From Allobosea sp. BH3 (GTDB lineage: Bacteria > Pseudomonadota > Alphaproteobacteria > Rhizobiales > Beijerinckiaceae): a stretch of DNA of 64,000 nucleotides. Under the pieces are notes generated by a model. The model saw only the letters and a list, made by a program, of their open reading frames with translations, did not search any database and was not told where the DNA came from. The stretch lies in NCBI RefSeq assembly GCF_025499465.1, contig NZ_JAIMCA010000003.1, positions 372,001 through 436,000 on the forward strand. Reading direction: 5' to 3'. The position numbers and the translations under genes are program-made. Positions 52,093-60,784 of this stretch are shown here, piece after piece (the first letter of the stretch is position 1; every line of letters begins with the position of its first letter).

Positions 52093-52184
52093 GTCATGCT
52101 CGGGTTTGCCCCGAGCATCTCCTGACGAGGAGACGCTGGCGCCTCCTCCGGGCTGAGATTCTCGGGGCAAGCCCGGAGAATGAC
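52093..52184. repeat. Intergenic palindrome, GTCAT...ATGAC type
   Basis: A unit bounded by GTCAT (52093-52097) and ATGAC (52180-52184). Inside it are two hairpins: ATGCTCGGG with CCCGAGCAT (52096-52118), and ATTCTC with GAGAAT (52158-52181), the latter with GC-rich inner bases. It occupies the gap between convergent DUF454 and glmS genes, so it may also act as a terminator on either strand. Confidence 0.65.
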
Positions 52185-52193
52185 GGCAAACGG

Positions 52194-54020
52194 TCACTCC
52201 ACCGTGACGGATTTCGCCAGGTTGCGCGGCTGGTCGACGTCCTTGCCCATGAAAACCGCCGTCTGGTAGGCGATCATCTGGATCGGCAGCGCGTAGACGA
52301 TGGGCGCGAAGGTCGGGTCCATGTCCGGCATGATGATCGTCGTCTCGGGCTCGATGCCGCATTCGGCGGCGCCCCTGGCGTCCGTGATCAGGATGATGCG
52401 ACCGCCGCGCGCCGCGACCTCCTGCATGTTCGAGGCGGTCTTTTCGAAGAGCGCGTCGTGCGGGGCCACGACGATCACGGGCATCGCCTCGTCGATCAGC
52501 GCGATCGGGCCGTGCTTCAACTCGCCCGCCGGATAACCTTCCGCGTGGATGTAGCTGATTTCCTTGAGCTTCAGCGCGCCTTCGAGCGCCAGTGGGAAGC
52601 TGGTGCCGCGGCCGAGATAGAGCACGTCGCGGGCCTTCGAGAGCTCGCGGGAGAGCTTCTCGATCTCCGGCTCCATCTCCAGCGCCTTGGCGATCAGGCC
52701 GGGCAGCGCGATCAGGCTCTGGACATGCTGCGCCTCCTGCTCAGCCGAGAGCGTGCCGCGGCCGCGAGCGGCGGCGAGCGCGAGGCAGGCGAGCGCGGTG
52801 AGCTGGCAGGTGAAGGCCTTGGTCGAGGCGACGCCGATTTCCGGGCCTGCGAGCGTCGGCGCCACGGCATCGCTCTCGCGGGCGATGGTCGAGGTCGGGA
52901 CGTTCACGACGGAGAGGACCGTCTGCTTCTCCTGCCGGGCATAGCGCAGGCTCGCCAGCGTGTCGGCCGTCTCGCCGGACTGGGAGACAAAGAGCGCCAG
53001 CCCGTTCTCCGGCAGCGGCGCCTCGCGATAGCGGAACTCCGAGGCGACATCGATCTCGACCGGCAGGCGGGCGAGCTTCTCGAACCAGTATTTCGCGGTG
53101 AGCCCGGCATAATAGGCCGTGCCGCAGGCCGAGACGGAAAGCCGCGAGAGGCCCTTCCAGTCCACCTTGTCCTGGAACGGCAGGCGCACCGAGCCGTTCG
53201 CCATGTCGAGATACTGCGTCAGCGTGTGGCCGACGACCTCCGGCTGCTCGTAGATTTCCTTGGCCATGAAGTGGCGGTGGTTGCCCTTCTCGACCAGGAA
53301 GGCGCCGGCGGCGACGCGCTGGGCGCGGCGCTCGACCTGCCGGTTGTGGCGGTCGTAGAAGGTCGCGCCCCGGCGGTGGAGGACGACCCAGTCCCCTTCC
53401 TCCAGATAGGCGATGAGATTGGTGAAAGGCGCCAGAGCCAGCGCGTCGGAGCCGAGATACATCTCGCCATCGCCAACGCCGACCGCCAAGGGCGAGCCAC
53501 GGCGGGCGCCGATCAGCAGGTCTTCCTCGCCCTGGAACAGGAAGGCGAGCGCAAAGGCGCCCCTGAGACGCGGCAGGCTCGCGGCCACCGCCTCGACCGG
53601 CGTCTTGCCGCGGTCGATCTCGCGGGTGACGAGATGGGCAACGATCTCGGTGTCGGTCTCGGTCGCGAAGACATAGCCATCGGCCTGAAGCTCGGCGCGC
53701 AGCTCGCGGAAATTCTCGATGATGCCGTTATGGACGACGGCGAGCTTGTCCGTCGCGTGCGGGTGGGCGTTGGTCTCGTTGGGCTTGCCATGGGTCGCCC
53801 AGCGGGTATGGCCGATGCCGATCAGCCCTTGCAGCGGCTCGTTCGAGAGGCGGACCTCGAGGTTCTTGAGCTTTCCCTCGGCCCGGCGGCGCGTCAGCTG
53901 GCCTGCTTCCAGCGTCGCGACGCCGGCGGAATCGTAACCGCGATACTCAAGCCGGCGCAGCGCCTCGACGACCTGCGTCGCGACCGCTTCCTTGCCCAGA
54001 ATCCCGACGATGCCGCACAT
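52194..54020 (-). CDS. glmS: Glucosamine-fructose-6-phosphate aminotransferase (isomerising)
   Basis: A 608-aa enzyme making glucosamine-6-phosphate for peptidoglycan and LPS. MCGIVGILGKEAV exposes the catalytic Cys after Met removal; GHTRWATHGKPNETNAHPH and VVHNGIIENF complete the glutaminase site. Two SIS domains follow (SVSACGTAYYAGLTAKYWFE; YLGRGTSFPLALEGALKLKE then ISYIHAEGYPAGELKHGPIA), ending PRNLAKSVTVE. ATG 54020 is fixed by the Cys and by GAGG eight bases upstream. It follows glmU by 119 bases on the same strand. Confidence 0.97.
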   Translation of the reverse strand: MCGIVGILGKEAVATQVVEALRRLEYRGYDSAGVATLEAGQLTRRRAEGKLKNLEVRLSNEPLQGLIGIGHTRWATHGKPNETNAHPHATDKLAVVHNGIIENFRELRAELQADGYVFATETDTEIVAHLVTREIDRGKTPVEAVAASLPRLRGAFALAFLFQGEEDLLIGARRGSPLAVGVGDGEMYLGSDALALAPFTNLIAYLEEGDWVVLHRRGATFYDRHNRQVERRAQRVAAGAFLVEKGNHRHFMAKEIYEQPEVVGHTLTQYLDMANGSVRLPFQDKVDWKGLSRLSVSACGTAYYAGLTAKYWFEKLARLPVEIDVASEFRYREAPLPENGLALFVSQSGETADTLASLRYARQEKQTVLSVVNVPTSTIARESDAVAPTLAGPEIGVASTKAFTCQLTALACLALAAARGRGTLSAEQEAQHVQSLIALPGLIAKALEMEPEIEKLSRELSKARDVLYLGRGTSFPLALEGALKLKEISYIHAEGYPAGELKHGPIALIDEAMPVIVVAPHDALFEKTASNMQEVAARGGRIILITDARGAAECGIEPETTIIMPDMDPTFAPIVYALPIQMIAYQTAVFMGKDVDQPRNLAKSVTVE

Positions 54021-54139
54021 GGGCGAACCTCTCATGACGTTGCGTTGCCAAAGCGCATAGCCGCGAAGTGCGCCGAAGCCCAATCACTCTAGATGACGAA
54101 CTGTGAACGGGGGATGGCCCGATCTGCGGAAATTCCGGG

Positions 54140-55516
54140 TTATTCGGCGGCTTTCTTGGCCGCTTTCCGGGCTGCGGCGGCCTCCCGGAAGGTCTTCGCC
54201 CAGCCAGGCTTGTCGACCTGCCGCCCACGGCCGACGGCAAACGCATCCGGCGCTACGTCGCTGGTGATGACGGAGCCCGAACCAACATAGGCGCCGGCGC
54301 CGATCGTGAGGGGCGCGACAAGCGAGGAGTTGGAGCCGACGAAGGCGCCTTCGCCGATGGTGGTCTTCGACTTGGAGAAGCCGTCATAGTTGCAGGTGAT
54401 GGTGCCGGCGCCGATATTCGCCGCCGCCCCGACGCTGGCGTCGCCGATATAGGTCAGGTGGTTGATCTTGGCGCCGGGGCCGATCTCGGCCGCCTTCACC
54501 TCGACGAAATTGCCGACCTTGGCCTTCTCGGCCAGCACGGTGCCCGGGCGCAGCCGGCCGTAGGGACCGACGCTGGCGCCCGCACCGACCTTCGCGCCTT
54601 CCAGATGCGAGAAGGCGTGGATCACAGCCTCGTCAGCGACGCTGACGCCGGGGCCGAAGATGACATTCGGCTCGATCACGACATCGCGGCCGATCTGAGT
54701 GTCATGGCTAAAGAAGACCGTCTCGGGCGCGATCAGCGTGGCGCCTTCGAGCATGACGGCGTGGCGCTTGCGCCGCTGGAACTCGGCCTCGGCGGCGGCG
54801 AGCTGGGCACGGTCGTTGACGCCCTGGACCTCGCTCTCGGGCGCCGTCAGCACGACGGCGTCGAGGCCGCGGGCACGGGCGATGGCGACCGCGTCGGTTA
54901 GATAGAACTCGCACTGGGCATTTTCGCAGCCGATGGCCTCGAGGATGGTGAGCGCGTGCTCGCCGGCGAGCGCCATCAGCCCGGCATTGCAAAGCCGGAT
55001 TTCGCGTTGCTCGGGCGTTGCGTCCTTGTGCTCGACGATGGCCTCGAGCTTGCCGCCCTGCTCGACGAGCCGGCCATAGCCGGTCGGATCGCGCGCCTCG
55101 AAGCCGAGCACGGCGACGGCAGCCCCGCCGGCGAGCGCGCCGCGCAGGGCCGTGAACGTTTCCGGCTGGACGAGCGGCGTATCGGCGAAGGCGATCAGGA
55201 CGTCTTCATGGCCGGCGGCGAGCGCCTCACGCGCGGCGAGCGCCGCATGGGCGGTGCCGCGGCGCTCGTGCTGGGTAGCGATGCGCGCCGCGGGCAGAAG
55301 CTTCAGCGCCTCCGTTCCGACTTCGGGCCGCTCGGAAGAGATCACGACGGCGACGGCATCCGCCCCCGCCTCTGCGACCGCGGACAAGGCATGGCCGAGC
55401 AGGGACCGGCCCGCGACCTGATGAAGCACCTTCGGGCGCCGCGATTTCATGCGGGTGCCCTCTCCCGCGGCCAGGACGATCGCGAGGCAGGAGCGCTCCG
55501 GCTGCATTTCGGTCAT
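54140..55516 (-). CDS. glmU: Bifunctional GlcN-1-P acetyltransferase / GlcNAc-1-P uridyltransferase
   Basis: A 458-aa enzyme making UDP-GlcNAc. The uridyltransferase loop is [20 protein letters not shown]; metal and substrate parts are [19 protein letters not shown] and [12 protein letters not shown]. The left-handed beta-helix acetyltransferase follows ([70 protein letters not shown]). ATG 55516 is preferred because AAGGG is eleven bases upstream, while ATG 55525 is only two bases from it. It pairs functionally and by position with glmS. Confidence 0.97.
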   Translation of the reverse strand: MTEMQPERSCLAIVLAAGEGTRMKSRRPKVLHQVAGRSLLGHALSAVAEAGADAVAVVISSERPEVGTEALKLLPAARIATQHERRGTAHAALAAREALAAGHEDVLIAFADTPLVQPETFTALRGALAGGAAVAVLGFEARDPTGYGRLVEQGGKLEAIVEHKDATPEQREIRLCNAGLMALAGEHALTILEAIGCENAQCEFYLTDAVAIARARGLDAVVLTAPESEVQGVNDRAQLAAAEAEFQRRKRHAVMLEGATLIAPETVFFSHDTQIGRDVVIEPNVIFGPGVSVADEAVIHAFSHLEGAKVGAGASVGPYGRLRPGTVLAEKAKVGNFVEVKAAEIGPGAKINHLTYIGDASVGAAANIGAGTITCNYDGFSKSKTTIGEGAFVGSNSSLVAPLTIGAGAYVGSGSVITSDVAPDAFAVGRGRQVDKPGWAKTFREAAAARKAAKKAAE

Positions 55517-55861
55517 GTTTCTCATTTCCCTTGCAGGCCACGACGGGCGGCCGCGGCGGCCGGGCCCATGATGGGACGTCTCGCCAGCCTGTCGTGGTCG
55601 AATTTGCGCATGCTGGCGTTGCAGGCGCCGTGGATAGCCGATCCTGAGGGCATTTGCCAAAGTCCGGCCGGATCAAAGGGGAATCGTCCGATGACGCACT
55701 CAGCTTCCATACCCTCCTGAGGCTGTTCAGGACCCGTTCAGGGGCGTCCCGCTTCCTGATGGGAAATGCCACTATTTTCCTGAATGGAAACGCTTTTCAG
55801 CCGCGCTGGAAATGCTAGAAGCGCGAAGGGCGAGGGCGTCGCCCGAGCAGTTTTGGATAAG
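55517..55861. promoter_or_regulatory. Divergent control region between glmU and the glucan genes
   Basis: 345 bases without a supported gene. It should hold the promoters of glmU-glmS (minus) and opgG-opgH (plus). GTTCAGG occurs at 55725-55731 and 55736-55742, an 11-base direct repeat, and TTTCC-TGAAT-GGAAA near 55776-55790 is a small dyad. These could be protein sites upstream of the osmoregulated glucan genes. No sigma-70 boxes were recognised with confidence. Confidence 0.4.
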
Positions 55862-57421
55862 ATGTCGACACCGTTGAATCGCAGGCAGTTTCTGGAAGGC
55901 GCCGCCGGTGGCGCGGCCTTGCTGTCCCTTGCCGGCTCGGCTTCGGCCCAGGCCCCGACCGGCGCAGCAGCCTTCAATATCCCCTCCCTTCTCGACGGCC
56001 AGCGCTTCGACCCGGCCCTGGTGGTGGATGCCGCCCGGATGCTGGCGCAGCGCCCGCTGGTGCCGCTCGCCGCGACCGACCTGCCGGAAGGCTATGCGAC
56101 GATGCCGGCAGACCAGTATGCCGGCATCCGGGCTCAGCCCGGCGCGACGGTCTGGGCCGGCGAAAATCGCGGCTTTACGGTCGAGCCGCTGCATCGCGGC
56201 TATGTCTTCTCCAATCCCGTGAGCCTGTTCACGATCGAGGACGGCACGGTGCGCCGCATCGCCTTCGATCGGGCGCGGTTCGACTATGGCCGCGTCACGC
56301 CGCCTGCCGCGAATGCGGACCTGCAGTTCTCCGGCATGCGCATCGCGGCCGGGCTGGAGCGGCCCTTCGAGGTCGCGGTCTTCCAGGGCGGCACCTTCTT
56401 CCGGGCGCTGGCCCGGGGCCAGAACTTCGGCGCCATGTCGCGCGCGCTCATCCTGCGCCCCGGCGAGACGCGCGGCGAAGAGCTGCCTTTCTTCCGCGCC
56501 TTCTGGATCGAGCGGCCGAGCCCCGCGGTGGGCTCGCTCGTGATCCACGGCCTGCTCGATTCGGAAAGCGTCAGCGGCGCGGTGCGGATGACGCTGCGCC
56601 CCGGCGACGTGACCTTCATCGATGTCGAAATGACGCTCTTCGCCCGCCAGGCGCTGGAGCATGTCGGCTTCGGCTGCACGAGCGCCACCTTCCTCTCAGG
56701 CCCGCAGAGCCGCCGCACCTTCGATGATGTCCGGCCCTCGATCGGCGAGGTCTCGGGCGTGCAGATGTGGTCGGGCGGCGGCGAGTGGATCTACCGGCCG
56801 GTCAACAACCCGGCGACGCTGCAGGTGTCCTCCTTCGTCGACGAGAACCCCAAGGGCTTCGGCCTCGTCCAGCGCGAGCGTGACCCGGCCGCGTTCCAGG
56901 ACGACGACCAGCGCTTCGAGCTGAGGCCCAGCGTCTGGAACGAGCCGCTCGGGGACTGGGCGACGGGGTCTGTCCAGCTCATCGAGATTCCAAGCGACTC
57001 GGAGCCCAACAAGAACATCATCATGTACTGGCGGCCGCGGCAGCCGCTCGCCGCCGGCAGCGAGACTTCGGTGAGCTATCGCCAGGCCTGGTGCTGGCAG
57101 CCGCCGGAGCGCCCGCCGCTCGCGATCGCCAGCCGCACGCGGCAGGGCAAGGGCTCGCAAGGCCGCCGCCGGCGCTTCGTCGTCGACTTCACCGGGGATC
57201 GGCTGGCGGACGCGGCCCTCATCGCTTCGACCCGTCCCATGATCACGGCCCAGCCTGGCGCGGTGCACGGCGTCCGGCTCTGGCCCTATCCGGAGCGCAA
57301 GCTGATGCGCGTCGGATTCGAGGTCGATCCCGGCACGGATTCGCTCTCCGAGCTCAGGCTCGTCCTGCAGTCGGGCGGGCAGCCCGTCTCGGAAACATGG
57401 TTGAACCGATGGACGTGGTGA
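55862..57421 (+). CDS. Periplasmic glucan biosynthesis protein OpgG/OpgD with Tat signal
   Basis: A 519-aa periplasmic protein of the MdoG family, needed for the beta-glucan backbone of osmoregulated periplasmic glucans. The N-terminus has a twin-arginine signal, NRRQFLEGAAGGAALLSLAG with cleavage near SASAQA, which is the OpgD rather than the classic OpgG export route. Family stretches include FTVEPLHRGYVFSNPVSLFT, FWIERPSPAVGSLVIHGLLD and NEPLGDWATGSVQLIEIPSD. ATG 55862 is used because the longer frame precedes the Tat motif. It overlaps opgH by 25 bases. Confidence 0.9.
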   Translation: MSTPLNRRQFLEGAAGGAALLSLAGSASAQAPTGAAAFNIPSLLDGQRFDPALVVDAARMLAQRPLVPLAATDLPEGYATMPADQYAGIRAQPGATVWAGENRGFTVEPLHRGYVFSNPVSLFTIEDGTVRRIAFDRARFDYGRVTPPAANADLQFSGMRIAAGLERPFEVAVFQGGTFFRALARGQNFGAMSRALILRPGETRGEELPFFRAFWIERPSPAVGSLVIHGLLDSESVSGAVRMTLRPGDVTFIDVEMTLFARQALEHVGFGCTSATFLSGPQSRRTFDDVRPSIGEVSGVQMWSGGGEWIYRPVNNPATLQVSSFVDENPKGFGLVQRERDPAAFQDDDQRFELRPSVWNEPLGDWATGSVQLIEIPSDSEPNKNIIMYWRPRQPLAAGSETSVSYRQAWCWQPPERPPLAIASRTRQGKGSQGRRRRFVVDFTGDRLADAALIASTRPMITAQPGAVHGVRLWPYPERKLMRVGFEVDPGTDSLSELRLVLQSGGQPVSETWLNRWTW

Positions 57422-59586
57422 CCGCCATCCGCCCGGACCCGGCTGACGCGGAGCAGCATGGCTACGGCCCCGCCCGCGAGCCGGCGACGCCGCCAGAAGA
57501 GCGGCTGGTCATGCCGGTACAGTCCTTCCGGAGCTGGAAGGCCTCCGAGCGGCGCAAGCCCATCGGCCGCTGGGCCACGCCGTGGCTGATGCGCCTCTTC
57601 GTCTTCGGTGGCGGACTGGCGCTGACGGCCTATGGCGCCTGGGAGATGTACAGCGTCGTGTCGGTCAGCCGCACGACCTCGCTGCAGTACGCCCTGCTCG
57701 TGCTGTTCACGATCAACTTTTCCTGGATCGCTCTCGCCTTCACCAGCGCGGTGCTCGGCTTCTTCGGCGTGCTCTTCGGCGCCGGCAAGGCTGAGCGGCC
57801 GGAAAGCCTGAAGCATCGCACCGTCGTGGTGATGCCGATTTACAACGAATCCTCGGCGCGAATCTTCGCGGCCGTCGCAGCAATCCGGGAATCGGTCGAC
57901 GCCACCGGGCTCGGCGAGCATTTCGACTATTTCATCGTCTCGGACACCACCAATCCGGACGTCTGGGTGTCTGAAGAGCGGGCCTTCCTGGCATTGCGCG
58001 AGCGGCTGGGGCCGAATGCGCGCATCTACTATCGCCATCGCCCGAAGAACCACCACCGCAAGGCCGGCAACATCGCCGACTTCGTGACGCGCTGGGGCGG
58101 GCTCTACGAGCATATGGTCGTGTTGGACGCCGACAGCCTGATGACGGGCGACTGCATCGTGCGCCTCACCGCGGCGATGGAGGCCGATCCCGATGCGGGC
58201 ATCATCCAGTCGCTGCCGCTGATCATCAACCGCAACACCTTCTTCGCCCGGCTGCAGCAGTTCGCAGCGCGAGTCTACGGCCCCGTCATCGCGACCGGGC
58301 TCGCCATGTGGTCCGGCCGCGACGGCAATTACTGGGGCCACAACGCCATCATCCGGGTGAAGGCCTTCGCCGACCATTGCGGCCTGCCCGACCTGAAGGG
58401 CAAGCCGCCGTTCGGGGGCCATGTTCTCAGCCACGATTTCGTCGAGGCGGCGCTGATGCGCCGGGCCGGCTGGTCGGTCTACATGCTGCCGAAGCTGACG
58501 GGCTCCTACGAGGAAAGCCCGCCCTCGCTGATCGACATCTCGGTGCGCGACCGACGCTGGTGCCAGGGCAATCTGCAACATTCGCGCATCATGGGCGCGA
58601 AGGGTTTCGTGCTGGCGACGCGCCAGCACTTCGCCACCGGCATCATGGGCTATCTCGCCTCGCCCCTCTGGCTGCTGCAGCTCGTGGTCGGCATCCTGAT
58701 CGTGCTGCAGGTCAACTACGCGCGCCCCGAATATTTCACCCAGGAGTTCACGCTCTTCCCGGTCTGGCCGCGCTTCGACCCCGAGCGCGCCTTGAACCTC
58801 TTCGCGCTGACGATGGCGATCCTGCTGGCGCCGAAGCTGTTCGGCCTGCTGCTGACGCTCTTTAACTCCAAGCTCCGGCGCGCCGGAGGCGGAGCGCTGC
58901 GCCTGATCGTCTCCTCGCTGATCGAGGTGCTGTTCTCGGCCTTCTTCGCGCCGATCATGATGCTGATCCAGTCCGGCTCGGTGTTCCAGATCCTGCTCGG
59001 GCGCGACACCGGCTGGAACCCGCAGCGACGCGACGACGGCTCGATTCCGATGAAGGACATCGTGCGCCGGCATCGCACCCATACCGTGCTCGGCCTGATC
59101 ACCGGCATCTCGGCCTTCATGATCGCGACCTCGCTCTTCGCCTGGATGTCTCCGACGATCGTCGGCCTCGTGCTGGCCATCCCGCTGTCCTGGGCTTCCG
59201 GCCAGCTCGCCATCGGGCTCTGGCTGAAGCGGCATGGCCTGCTGATGACGCCGGAGGAAGGCGCCCCGCCGACGATCGCGCTGCGTGCCAATGAATTGCA
59301 GGACGAATTCGAGAAGGCCGGCTACGACGATGCCGACGGCCTCAGGGCGCTGCATGCCGAGCCGGAGCTGCGCCACGCCCATGAGCTGATGCTGCCACAG
59401 GTGCAGTCGCGCCGGCGCGGCGAGATCGAGCCGGATCGCGCCGTGGCGCAGGCCAAGCTGGTCGATGCCGAGACGATCGAGGATGCGGCGATCTGGCTGA
59501 AGCCGAAGGAGCGCATGGTCGTCCTGCACGACCGCGCCCTGATCGGCCTGCTCGCCGCCCTGCCCCCGGCGAAGGCGGAAGCGTAG
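57397..59586 (+). CDS. opgH: Glucan glucosyltransferase OpgH
   Basis: A 729-aa polytopic GT2 enzyme that makes beta-1,2-glucan from UDP-glucose at the inner membrane. Catalytic parts are VVVMPIYNESSARIFAAVAA, MVVLDADSLMTGD (DxD), SHDFVEAALMRRAGWSVYML (acceptor Asp) and RDRRWCQGNLQHSRIMG (QxxRW-like). Helices lie near residues 65-120 and 400-615. The start ATG 57397 has GGAAA a few bases upstream; ATG 57409 is possible. It is coupled to the preceding opgG-type gene. The soluble C-terminal tail is acidic and typical. Confidence 0.94.
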   Translation: MVEPMDVVTAIRPDPADAEQHGYGPAREPATPPEERLVMPVQSFRSWKASERRKPIGRWATPWLMRLFVFGGGLALTAYGAWEMYSVVSVSRTTSLQYALLVLFTINFSWIALAFTSAVLGFFGVLFGAGKAERPESLKHRTVVVMPIYNESSARIFAAVAAIRESVDATGLGEHFDYFIVSDTTNPDVWVSEERAFLALRERLGPNARIYYRHRPKNHHRKAGNIADFVTRWGGLYEHMVVLDADSLMTGDCIVRLTAAMEADPDAGIIQSLPLIINRNTFFARLQQFAARVYGPVIATGLAMWSGRDGNYWGHNAIIRVKAFADHCGLPDLKGKPPFGGHVLSHDFVEAALMRRAGWSVYMLPKLTGSYEESPPSLIDISVRDRRWCQGNLQHSRIMGAKGFVLATRQHFATGIMGYLASPLWLLQLVVGILIVLQVNYARPEYFTQEFTLFPVWPRFDPERALNLFALTMAILLAPKLFGLLLTLFNSKLRRAGGGALRLIVSSLIEVLFSAFFAPIMMLIQSGSVFQILLGRDTGWNPQRRDDGSIPMKDIVRRHRTHTVLGLITGISAFMIATSLFAWMSPTIVGLVLAIPLSWASGQLAIGLWLKRHGLLMTPEEGAPPTIALRANELQDEFEKAGYDDADGLRALHAEPELRHAHELMLPQVQSRRRGEIEPDRAVAQAKLVDAETIEDAAIWLKPKERMVVLHDRALIGLLAALPPAKAEA

Positions 59587-59612
59587 CGTCTAAGACTTGA
59601 CGGAGCCTCGCC

Positions 59613-59650
59613 GTCATTCCGGGGCTTTGCGAAGCAAAGCTCCGGATCCA
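59613..59650. repeat. Half-unit of the GTCAT-type palindrome
   Basis: Starts GTCATTCCGGGG and forms a hairpin GCTTTGC (59624-59630), GAA, GCAAAGC (59634-59640). The sequence matches the outer arm of the palindrome at 48031-48159 but lacks the closing ATGAC half. It lies just after opgH and may act as its terminator. Confidence 0.55.
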
Positions 59651-59667
59651 TGAACCAGTAGTTTTGC

Positions 59668-59758
59668 GTCATGGTCGGGCTTGTCCCGACCATCCACGTC
59701 TTCGCTGGTCGAGTGTCGTGTTCAAGACGTGGATGCTCGCCACAAGGGCGAGCATGAC
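59668..59758. repeat. Intergenic palindrome, GTCAT...ATGAC type
   Basis: A unit of 91 bases. ATGGTCGGG pairs with CCCGACCAT (59671-59693), CCACGTCTT (59694-59702) pairs with AAGACGTGG (59724-59732), and ATGCTCGC pairs with GCGAGCAT (59733-59755). It is thus a long stem with two side hairpins, bounded by GTCAT and ATGAC, and is the same design as the copy at 52093-52184. Confidence 0.7.
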
Positions 59759-59770
59759 GGCTGGCGGAAC

Positions 59771-59820
59771 GTCATGTTCATCGCTTCCGGGTTCAGGGCT
59801 TAATCCTGCCCCGGGATGAC
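59771..59820. repeat. Short GTCAT...ATGAC unit next to the VOC gene
   Basis: Bounded by GTCAT (59771-59775) and ATGAC (59816-59820), with a degenerate interior including TTCCGGG and CCCGGGA as weak inverted copies. It abuts the end of the VOC gene at 59829. It is probably a truncated or decayed member of the same repeat family. Confidence 0.5.
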
Positions 59821-59828
59821 GGTGCCGC

Positions 59829-60710
59829 TCAGACCTGCTCGAAGGCGATCATGCAGCCGAAGGCGGCCTCGGCCGGGACGAACAGGCGCGCCTCGCCGGT
59901 CTGGAACGGAATCTCGGCCTCGGTCAGCCGCTCAGCCACCGCGTCCAGATCCGGCACCGAGACGCAGAAGCCGAGGAAGCGGGCCGGCGTCGTGTCCGGC
60001 TCGACGTGATAGGCGCCCTGCGCCGCCTCGGGGTCGAGCACGTCGATGCGGCCGCGCGGCAGTGCAAGCACATAATCCTCGTTGCCCTCCAGCACCTCCG
60101 CCCCGCCTGAGAAGGCCGTGAGGAAGGCGCGATGCGCCGCCGGATCCTCGGCGAGCATCACCACCGAACTCAGCGCGGTCGCGCCGTTGGCATGGCGCTG
60201 GAATTCTGGATTCCAGAAATTCTGCGGCTCGAGCTGCTGGCAGACGAAGAAGCCGCATTCCGGCGCGCGCGAATCCGCGGCAAAGGCGAGTTCGAAGGCG
60301 ACCCGCACCTCGCTGCCGTCAGGCCGAGAGGCCCGGCGCTCGAAGAAGAAAGGATTGTAGTCGCCAATTCCGGCTGCCTTGAAGGCTGCGGCGTCGGCCT
60401 TCGCGTCTGTGCTTTCCAGCACGACCATCGACAGCCCTTCGCCCTGACCTGCAAGCGCATCGCGGACGAAGGCGCCGAAGGAGAAGCTGCGCTCCGCATG
60501 GGGCGGGATCGCCGCCTCCTCGGTCACGGCGATCAGCTCGAGGAACGAGCCGGGGAACTGGACGATCCGATTTTCGGTGCCCCAGGGATGGCGATTGCGC
60601 GCGCCGACGCGGAAGCCGAGCTTTTCATAGAACAGGCCGGCGCTGTGGAGGTCGCGGACACCGATGACGAGATGGTCGAGGCCGCGGGGCGATGGCGCTG
60701 GGACGGGCAT
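59829..60710 (-). CDS. VOC-superfamily (glyoxalase-like) protein
   Basis: A 293-aa protein. The start RGLDHLVIGVRDLHSAGLFY then EKLGFRVGARNRHPWGTENR and IVQFPGSFLELIAV follows the Glyoxalase_3 pattern, with metal-site candidates His in LDHLVI and Glu in LELI. A second VOC-like half (ALSSVVMLAEDPAAHRAFLT) comes later. Substrate unknown; members include dioxygenases and lyases. It stands 74 bases after the ATP-grasp gene on the same strand and may or may not be co-transcribed. Confidence 0.82.
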   Translation of the reverse strand: MPVPAPSPRGLDHLVIGVRDLHSAGLFYEKLGFRVGARNRHPWGTENRIVQFPGSFLELIAVTEEAAIPPHAERSFSFGAFVRDALAGQGEGLSMVVLESTDAKADAAAFKAAGIGDYNPFFFERRASRPDGSEVRVAFELAFAADSRAPECGFFVCQQLEPQNFWNPEFQRHANGATALSSVVMLAEDPAAHRAFLTAFSGGAEVLEGNEDYVLALPRGRIDVLDPEAAQGAYHVEPDTTPARFLGFCVSVPDLDAVAERLTEAEIPFQTGEARLFVPAEAAFGCMIAFEQV

Positions 60711-60784
60711 GACAGGCTCTTTCGACAGGCATATCGGAGCTTGAAGCTAGCAAGACTTCACGGCGCGGTCATGTCGGAGGCTGC

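Noticed and set aside
57286..59529. A 747-codon open frame on the minus strand across opgH
   Set aside because: It is the mirror of opgH with biased His/Gln/Arg composition and no ribosome site.
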